A stretch of 64,000 nucleotides of DNA from Lutibacter sp. A64 (GTDB lineage: Bacteria > Bacteroidota > Bacteroidia > Flavobacteriales > Flavobacteriaceae): contig NZ_CP092487.1 in the NCBI RefSeq assembly GCF_022429565.1, forward strand, positions 1,630,001-1,694,000. The letters run 5' to 3'. How positions within the stretch are numbered: the stretch's first letter is position 1; each line of letters opens with the position of its first letter. The notes under the pieces are model-generated. The model did no database searches. It was given only the letters and a program-made list of their open reading frames with translations, and had not been told where the DNA came from. The position numbers and the translations under genes were made by a program. Positions 57,408 to 64,000 of this stretch are shown here, piece by piece.

Positions 57408-59120
57408 ATGTATCTTCACATTATAATTTTTAATGATTTGAAACCGTATTTAAAACTTCTACTTTTAATAGTATTTACCACTATTTCTTACACACAAACA
57501 CTTGCTCAAAGCTTTGAGCTAAAAATTCATTCAAAAAACAAAATAAATATACATTTAATAGACTCTATCAATTATAAAACCAAGCATTACAACAAAGAAT
57601 CCATTTATAAAGAAATTGAAAATATTTCTAATTTATTATCAGCTAAAGGTTTTATAAATAATAATTACAACATCAAAGAAAACGATAGCATTATAAACTG
57701 CTATTTTGCATTAAACAAAAAAACAAATAAGATACATATATATTATAGCCACTTACACCTTCAGACAGAATTACTAAAAAAAATATCACCACACTATAAC
57801 AATCAATATTTTGAAGCTACTACAGCAACAATAGAAAACAAACTAAACATTATAACAAACTATTATGAAGCTCAAGGATTTTCTTTTGTAAAAACCTCTT
57901 TAAAAAAATTAATATTAAAAAATAATATTATTGAAGCTAAACTAGACATAAAAACATCGCATAAAAGAAAAATTAACAACACCATAATAAAAGGATATGA
58001 TAAATTTCCAAAAAAATATTTAAAACATTATTTAAATATTAATAAAAATACCATTTTCAACACAGAGTTCCTTGAAAAAACAACACAAGAAGTTAACACA
58101 ATACCTTTTGTAACACAATTAAAAAACCCCGAAGTATTATTTACAAGAGATTCTACCAACTTATATCTTTATTTAAAGAAGAAAAACACAAATCAGTTTG
58201 ATGGTATTATTGGTTTTTCAAATTCGGAAAATAATAAGTTTACAATTAATGGCTACATAAACCTTTACCTTAATAATATATTTAATAGCGGAGAACAAAT
58301 TAACTTTAATTGGAAAAATAACGGAGATAAAAAAACAACATTGAATTTAGACTTAAACACACCCTATATATTAAAGAGTAAATTTAGCCTAAATGGAAAT
58401 TTCAACATCTACAAACAAGATACATTATACAGTACAACAAACACAAAAATAGCTTTAGCATATAATTTCAATAAAAATCAATCGATAAGTGGTATTGCTT
58501 CTTTTGAAAAATCTAATGTATTGAGCTCTGAAAATTATAATGGAATTGAAACATTTGACAAAAATCTTTTCGGAATATCATATTTGTATCAGCCAAAATC
58601 GTATTTCTTAAAAAACAAACTAAAAATAGAGTTAAGTTATTTAATAGGAACAAGAAAAATCTATTCTACAAAAAACAGCCAATCTAAAGGTTTAACAATA
58701 GCTTCTTATTTATTTAACCTAAACACAAAAAATAAGATATTTATAAAAAACACTACTGAATTCTTAAACAATTCTAATAACAACAATCTATTAGAAAATG
58801 AATTATTTCAAATTGGAGGCGTTAACTCTATTAGAGGATTTGAAGATCAAAGCATTTTAACATCTTCTTACAACCTTACTAATTTAGAATATAAATTTTA
58901 TACAAATTCCTCAAACTATCTATACACTGTTTCAGATCTAGGCTTAATTAAAAATCAGCTAAACAACACTTCTAACACACTTGTAGGATTAGGTATTGGC
59001 TATAATTTTAAATCTAAAAACAGTATTGTTAACCTAAATTATGTTCTTGGAAAAACAGAAAACACGCCTTTTAAATTTAATAATGCCAAAATCCATATTA
59101 AAATTTCTTATAATTTCTAA
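57408..59120 (+). CDS. Omp85-like outer-membrane protein (BamA/TamA-type surface antigen)
   Basis: Exported protein of 570 aa from ATG 57408 (signal peptide to about LAQSF); the ATG was chosen over a TTG at 57387. Two POTRA-like units (about 40-260) are followed by a beta-barrel with the Omp85 motif GGVNSIRGFEDQSI, which resembles the (V/I)RGY/F lid-lock. Strand-like repeats with Asn/Lys/Ser-rich loops fill the rest, ending in an aromatic residue (NF). It has only two POTRA-like units and is short, so a TamA-like or specialised member is more likely than the main BamA. Divergent from rpsL; downstream is a SusC/SusD pair. Confidence 0.8.
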   Translation: MYLHIIIFNDLKPYLKLLLLIVFTTISYTQTLAQSFELKIHSKNKINIHLIDSINYKTKHYNKESIYKEIENISNLLSAKGFINNNYNIKENDSIINCYFALNKKTNKIHIYYSHLHLQTELLKKISPHYNNQYFEATTATIENKLNIITNYYEAQGFSFVKTSLKKLILKNNIIEAKLDIKTSHKRKINNTIIKGYDKFPKKYLKHYLNINKNTIFNTEFLEKTTQEVNTIPFVTQLKNPEVLFTRDSTNLYLYLKKKNTNQFDGIIGFSNSENNKFTINGYINLYLNNIFNSGEQINFNWKNNGDKKTTLNLDLNTPYILKSKFSLNGNFNIYKQDTLYSTTNTKIALAYNFNKNQSISGIASFEKSNVLSSENYNGIETFDKNLFGISYLYQPKSYFLKNKLKIELSYLIGTRKIYSTKNSQSKGLTIASYLFNLNTKNKIFIKNTTEFLNNSNNNNLLENELFQIGGVNSIRGFEDQSILTSSYNLTNLEYKFYTNSSNYLYTVSDLGLIKNQLNNTSNTLVGLGIGYNFKSKNSIVNLNYVLGKTENTPFKFNNAKIHIKISYNF

Positions 59121-59329
59121 AAAAACTCGTTACTAAAACATTCTAATACTTTAATTTTAATAAAAATTCATCTAAAACTCGTTTTCTTTAAAAAAAGATC
59201 AATCATTTATATGCTATCTTAACATATCACTAAGGTATTTTAACATTATTTAAGAATTTATTACATAAAAGTTTGGTTTATTAACAAATTATTAAGATTT
59301 TTGAGCTAATTAATTCAAATAATTATATA

Positions 59330-62300
59330 ATGAAAACAAAGTTTAATGGTTTATTAACACTACTAGTGTTAATAGTGCAATTTTCGTTTGCGCAAAAAAA
59401 AACTGTTACTGGAAATGTGTCTGATGCAAGCGGACCGTTACCAGGTGTAACAGTTATAATTAAAGGTACCAATACAGGTACTCAAACAGATTTTGATGGG
59501 AATTATTCAATCAACGCTAAAGAAGGCGACTACCTTAAGTTTAGCTATATTGGTATGGATACTGCTGAAAAGCTGGTCGGCACATCAAATATTATAAACG
59601 TTATAATGACGGAATCAGCACAAGCACTTGAAGAGGTTGTTGTGACAGCTCTTGGTATTCAAAGAGAAAAAAGAGAGGTAACTTATCAAACTCAAAAAGT
59701 TTCTGATGAATCATTAACAGCTGTCTCACCGACAAGAGCAGCATCTGCTTTAGCAGGGAAAGTTGCTGGTCTTCAAATTAATGTACAAGATAATGGTGTA
59801 AATCCAAGCTCTCAAATAATATTACGTGGATTACGTTCTATTAGTGGAAGTAACAGTGCATTAATTGTAATTGACGGCTCTGTATCAACTCAAGGAGCTT
59901 TTGATGATTTAAACCCTCTTGATATCGAAACCATTAGTGTACTAAAAGGAGCTACAGCTGCTGCACTTTATGGTTCTAACGCAGGTAATGGAGCTTTAAT
60001 TGTTACTACCAAAAAAGGTAGCTACGGTGGTAAATTAAAAATAGGTATCAACACTTCTTATACTGCTGAGACTGTAGCATATCTTCCAAAATTCCAATCT
60101 GAATATGGAACTGGATGGGAAGGTGCTTATGACAATGTTGAAAACACTAACTGGGGACCTCGTTTTGACGGAACTTTACGTCAAATTGGACCAACATTCC
60201 CAGATGACTATGGTTTAGAAACACAAATGGTTCCTTATGCTCCTGTAAAAGATAACATGTTAGATTTCTACGAAACTGGAGATACTTTTAATAATACAAT
60301 TTATTTGAGCGGAAGTAATGATGATAGTTCTTTCTACGTTTCTATTGGAGACCAAAGATCTGATGGTATTGTACCAGATGACACATACAAAAGAAATACT
60401 TTTAGAGTAAATGCTAGTAAAAAAATTGGTGAGGTTACTTTAACGGCAAGTACAAGTTTCTTTACCGATGAAACTGACGTTGTAGGTAGTACTATTGGAG
60501 ATCAAGACAGACCTCTTTATTGGTTTATTTTAAATACTGCAACAAATATTCCTTTATCAGATTATAAAGATTGGGAAAACCCTTTATCATATGGTTACGC
60601 AGATAATTACTATAACGCATATTACCAAAACCCTTATTGGGCTATTGGAACAAATAGAAATACAGATGAAACAAGTCGTTTTGTAGGTAACTTCAATATT
60701 TCTTGGGACATTAAAGAATGGTTAAACTTTACTGCTAGAATTGCAGCCAACAACGCTTGGGGCAGTGGTAAAAACTGGAGAGCAGCACAAACTTATGATC
60801 CTGTTTTACAATCTGCAGCTGGTGCAGTTTCTTCTTTTGTTACTGATAGCGAATTTCAAAGTTCAATATACAATGGAGATTTCTTATTTAGCGGTAATTT
60901 TGAATTTGGAGACAACTTTACATTAAAATCTATACTTGGTGGTAATGTTTACCAATCTGAATACAGAACTAGTGCAATTAGAGCTAACAATTTAAGTATT
61001 CCTGATTTTTATGATATCTCAAACGGAACAGGTACACCTGTAACATCCGCTGATGGGTACGAAAAAAGAAGTTACGGTTTCTTTGCTGATTTAACTTTTG
61101 GCTATAACAATTACCTGTTTTTAAATTTAGCAGGTAGAAATGATTGGACTTCAACTCTTGCTTCAGATAGCAATAGCTACTTCTACCCATCAATAGGTCT
61201 ATCTTTTGTCTTTACAGATGCAATTGAAGCTCTTCAAAATAATGATATATTAAACTATGGAAAATTAACATATAGTAATTCAACTGTATATTCAGATTTA
61301 GACCCATATAGAATTAACGAATCTTATTTTCAAGCTGATGGTTTCCCTTACGGCAGTGTAAATGGTTTTGAATTAACCAATACCTCTATAGATGCTAACA
61401 TTGCAAAGGAGAGAATAAACACAAATGAAATCGGTTTAAATTTAGGTTTCTTTAACAGTAGAGTTTCTTTGGATGTATCTTACTTTAATACTATAACTTC
61501 AGACTTAATTACATTTACAACACCTTCTGTAGCCTCTGCTTCAAGTAGTTTTTTAACAAATATTGGAGAGTTAGAAGGAAATGGTATTGAAATATCTTTA
61601 GGTGGTACTGCACTACAAGCTAAAGATTTTAGCTGGGACATAAACGTAAACTATAGTAGCTCTGAAACTGTTGTTAATAGCATTAAACCAGGTCTAGATG
61701 AAGTTGCAGTTTCAACAACTGGACAATATGGTATATATGCCGTAGTAGGTGAAGCATTTCCACAAATAAAAGCAAATGTATATCAATATGATCCTGATGG
61801 AAGAATTATTGTAGATGCAACAAGTGGTCATCCTTTAGTTGAAACTGAACTTAAAAGCTTAGGTAAAACTACACCAGACTATATATTAGGGGTAAACTCT
61901 GTTGTTAACTATAAAGGATTTACACTTAGTGGTACTTTAGATTACAGAACTGGCCATGTTTATTACGAACAAGGATCTGATGCTATGGAATTTACAGGTA
62001 GATCTATTGCAAGTGTCTCATCAAATAGACAAGATTTTGTTATTCCTAATTCTGTAATAGAAACTAGCCCAGGAGTGTATACAGAAAACACAAATGTACA
62101 AGTATCTGGTGGACGTCAAAGTTACTGGACTGATGTTTATAATGATGTTAAATCTAATTATGTTAAAGATGCAACAGCTTTAAAATTAAGAGAGATTTCA
62201 TTATCTTACTCATTACCTAATGCTATTTTAGAAAAAATAAAATTAACAAGAGTTACTTTTGGTCTAATTGGTAGAAATCTTTTTACCAAATTACCTGAAG

Positions 62301-62419
62301 AAAATAGATTCTCTGATCCAGAATTTAATAATACAAATAGTAATGCAATTGGTATTGGTGGATATTTCCAATCTCCTCCAACAAAATCTTTTGGATTTAA
62401 TGTAAACGTGGAATTCTAA
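59330..62419 (+). CDS. SusC/RagA-family TonB-dependent transporter
   Basis: Outer-membrane active transporter, 1029 aa. Signal peptide to FAQ. N-terminal carboxypeptidase-regulatory-like domain (TVTGNVSDASGPLPGVTV to about residue 100), TonB box EEVVVTALG (about 96-104), plug domain with AGKVAGLQINVQ and LRGLRSISGSNSALIVIDG, then the 22-strand barrel ending FNVNVEF. It is directly followed by a SusD gene, so the pair imports an oligosaccharide or peptide; no glycoside hydrolase is in the window, so the substrate cannot be told. The 209-nt gap before it shows no clear promoter. Confidence 0.95.
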   Translation: MKTKFNGLLTLLVLIVQFSFAQKKTVTGNVSDASGPLPGVTVIIKGTNTGTQTDFDGNYSINAKEGDYLKFSYIGMDTAEKLVGTSNIINVIMTESAQALEEVVVTALGIQREKREVTYQTQKVSDESLTAVSPTRAASALAGKVAGLQINVQDNGVNPSSQIILRGLRSISGSNSALIVIDGSVSTQGAFDDLNPLDIETISVLKGATAAALYGSNAGNGALIVTTKKGSYGGKLKIGINTSYTAETVAYLPKFQSEYGTGWEGAYDNVENTNWGPRFDGTLRQIGPTFPDDYGLETQMVPYAPVKDNMLDFYETGDTFNNTIYLSGSNDDSSFYVSIGDQRSDGIVPDDTYKRNTFRVNASKKIGEVTLTASTSFFTDETDVVGSTIGDQDRPLYWFILNTATNIPLSDYKDWENPLSYGYADNYYNAYYQNPYWAIGTNRNTDETSRFVGNFNISWDIKEWLNFTARIAANNAWGSGKNWRAAQTYDPVLQSAAGAVSSFVTDSEFQSSIYNGDFLFSGNFEFGDNFTLKSILGGNVYQSEYRTSAIRANNLSIPDFYDISNGTGTPVTSADGYEKRSYGFFADLTFGYNNYLFLNLAGRNDWTSTLASDSNSYFYPSIGLSFVFTDAIEALQNNDILNYGKLTYSNSTVYSDLDPYRINESYFQADGFPYGSVNGFELTNTSIDANIAKERINTNEIGLNLGFFNSRVSLDVSYFNTITSDLITFTTPSVASASSSFLTNIGELEGNGIEISLGGTALQAKDFSWDINVNYSSSETVVNSIKPGLDEVAVSTTGQYGIYAVVGEAFPQIKANVYQYDPDGRIIVDATSGHPLVETELKSLGKTTPDYILGVNSVVNYKGFTLSGTLDYRTGHVYYEQGSDAMEFTGRSIASVSSNRQDFVIPNSVIETSPGVYTENTNVQVSGGRQSYWTDVYNDVKSNYVKDATALKLREISLSYSLPNAILEKIKLTRVTFGLIGRNLFTKLPEENRFSDPEFNNTNSNAIGIGGYFQSPPTKSFGFNVNVEF

Positions 62420-62433
62420 AAAAAGATATTAAA

Positions 62434-63885
62434 ATGAAAAAATATATAAAATATGCAAACTTGTTAATAGTAATATTACTATTAACTTCGTGCGACGATT
62501 TTTTGGATGTAAATGTTGATCCAAACAACCCAACAGTAGTAACTCCAGAACTTGTGCTACCTGTTGCTCAAAAATACACCGCAAACCTTATTCAAGGAAC
62601 TGACGCAGGAGGTAGAAGAGCCAATACAATTGGAAATATGCTAATGTATAATTGGAGTCAATCTGATGGCTTTGCTTGGTATCCAGATGAATTCAAATAT
62701 AATGTAAGTTCATCATTTTATTCAGGAATCTTTTCTAATTCTTATACGCAAGCTCTTAAACAATATCAAATTCTTGCTGAATTAGATGAAACATACGATA
62801 ATTATAAAGCTATTGCTATGATAATGAAAGCATATCATTTTCAATTACTAGTAGATTTTTATGGAGATATTCCTTACACTGAAGCCTTACTAAGAAAAGA
62901 TAATGCTACACCTATTTATGATGATGCTGCATTTGTCTACAGCGATTTATTAGTGCAATTATCAGCAGCTATAGAACTTATTAATAACACAGGAAGCTCT
63001 GTAACACCAGGAACAGATGATATTATCTTTGGTGGAGAAATGTCTGATTGGGTTCGTTTTGCAAATACTTTAAGATTAAGAATTGCAGTTCGCGAATCAA
63101 ATGCATCAGCTATTTCAGAAGCATTTGCTCAAAGTGAAGGTTTTATTACAAGTGATGTTTTAGTTAATCCAGGATACTCATTAGACGCAGGGAAACAAAA
63201 TCCATTCTGGAATTTATATGGTGCAGACGAATCTGAAACAGTAACACTAACAAGTAAAGCAACATGTGCAACTGATTATGTCATTTCTTATTTACAAAAT
63301 ACAAATGATCCTAGAATTGACTATATCTATGAAAAACCAGAAACTGGACATTTAGGTGTGGTTCAAGGTTTATTAGATTATGATACTCCAATAGTAGATG
63401 CCTATGTTCCTGAAAATGTTTCAAACATTGGACCAGGATTACTTAAAAACGCATCAATGGGAGCTTGTATTTTCACTTTAGCAGAAAGTTATTTCAACCA
63501 AGCAGAAGCTTTGTTAAGTCAAGGTGGAGATGCAAAATCTTTATATGAAAGTGGTATTGAAGCATCTTTTGATTATTTAGGTGCTAGTGGTGCTTCAAGT
63601 TATTATTCACAACCTTCATCAAATGTAAGTTGGGATAGTTCTAGTAATAAATTAGAAGCAATTATAACTCAAAAATGGATTGCTACAAATGGTATCACTG
63701 CTGAGCAATCTTGGTTTGACTATACTAGAACAGGATACCCTTCTAATTTACCTATTTCAAGTCAAGCAAGTACAAGCGACAGACCTGTTCGATTATATTA
63801 CCCAGCAAGTGAATTATCTTCAAATGGTGGAAATGTACCTTCTCAACCAGATGCATTTACGGCTAAGATTTTTTGGGCAAATTAA
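62434..63885 (+). CDS. SusD/RagB-family surface lipoprotein
   Basis: Substrate-binding lipoprotein of 483 aa, 14 nt after the SusC gene. Lipobox LLTSC (Cys20) followed by DDFLDVNVDPNNP, a classic SusD N-terminus. Helical TPR-like parts (LAELDETYDNYKAIAMIMKAYHFQLLVDFYGDIPYTEAL) and the C-terminal ASELSSNG...NVPSQPDAFTAKIFW are typical of the SusD-like type 2 group. It forms a lid over the SusC barrel. Confidence 0.93.
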   Translation: MKKYIKYANLLIVILLLTSCDDFLDVNVDPNNPTVVTPELVLPVAQKYTANLIQGTDAGGRRANTIGNMLMYNWSQSDGFAWYPDEFKYNVSSSFYSGIFSNSYTQALKQYQILAELDETYDNYKAIAMIMKAYHFQLLVDFYGDIPYTEALLRKDNATPIYDDAAFVYSDLLVQLSAAIELINNTGSSVTPGTDDIIFGGEMSDWVRFANTLRLRIAVRESNASAISEAFAQSEGFITSDVLVNPGYSLDAGKQNPFWNLYGADESETVTLTSKATCATDYVISYLQNTNDPRIDYIYEKPETGHLGVVQGLLDYDTPIVDAYVPENVSNIGPGLLKNASMGACIFTLAESYFNQAEALLSQGGDAKSLYESGIEASFDYLGASGASSYYSQPSSNVSWDSSSNKLEAIITQKWIATNGITAEQSWFDYTRTGYPSNLPISSQASTSDRPVRLYYPASELSSNGGNVPSQPDAFTAKIFWAN

Positions 63886-63906
63886 TTTTTTAAAACATAG
63901 AATATT

Positions 63907-64000
63907 ATGAAAAAAATAAAATATATATTAATTTTTATGATGAGCTTTGCGTTTTTGACGTCTTGCTTTGATGATGAAACAGGCCTTGAACTAAATGATG
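63907..64000 (+). CDS. Third lipoprotein of the SusCD locus, 5' part
   Basis: Open at the window end. ATG, signal peptide MKKIKYILIFMMSFAFLTSC, lipobox with Cys20 and an acidic start (FDDETGLELND). It starts 21 nt after the SusD gene, so it is probably the accessory surface lipoprotein of this locus. Family not identifiable from 31 residues. Confidence 0.75.
   Translation, partial: MKKIKYILIFMMSFAFLTSCFDDETGLELND

Overview
The window is AT-rich and comes from a member of the Bacteroidota, most likely a marine Flavobacteriaceae bacterium. Supporting signs are Bacteroidetes-type promoters (TTTG, about 19 nt, TAnnTTTG), few visible Shine-Dalgarno sequences, S46 dipeptidyl-peptidases, a GSIII glutamine synthetase, a SusC/SusD pair, PspC/PadR and DUF2807 genes, and a flavobacterial gene order around the ribosomal cluster. 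This is inference from gene content; no 16S gene is present.

Layout. 1-2.3 kb (+): 3' part of thrS, then infC (non-AUG start), rpmI, rplT. 2.3-6.6 kb (-): an ABC-F ATPase, prfA, purM. 6.6-12.1 kb (-): a curli-type functional amyloid operon with, in transcription order, a curlin-repeat major subunit, a minor or nucleator-like subunit, a CsgH-like/CsgE fusion, CsgF, CsgG with a C-terminal barrel-like extension, and a beta-propeller-like lipoprotein. 12.5-13.9 kb: an intact IS256-family element inserted in the T-tract of the next gene's terminator. 13.9-17.3 kb: divergent GSIII and eukaryote-type GSII glutamine synthetases sharing a promoter region with repeated TACCCC/GGGGTA motifs. 17.4-23.2 kb: two tandem S46 peptidases and a divergent DUF819 membrane protein. 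23.2-32.7 kb: accessory genes (DUF4369 lipoprotein, ECF sigma factor with membrane partner, AIM24 and DUF4442 genes, DUF4870/PadR/PspC/DUF2807 set, an unrecognised Cys-containing 602-aa protein, two small ORFs). 32.7-40.1 kb (-): Rrf2 regulator, two pentein-fold guanidino-group hydrolases, gltA, eno, carA, an unknown secreted protein. 40.2-57.3 kb (-): one long ribosomal/translation cluster (rpsL, rpsG, fusA, rpsJ, then S10, spc and alpha genes to rplQ). 57.4-64 kb (+): an Omp85-like protein, a SusC/SusD pair and the start of a third lipoprotein gene.

The most unusual region is the amyloid operon. It combines a strict 11-residue repeat subunit, a probable fusion of amyloid chaperone/inhibitor and CsgE, an enlarged CsgG and a six-gene layout ending in a propeller-like lipoprotein. 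Other candidates worth checking are the RNA-structured gaps inside the ribosomal cluster (rpsJ-rplC, rpsN-rpsH, rpsK-rpsD, rpsL leader), a 32-codon ORF placed directly behind a consensus promoter, and the 602-aa protein.
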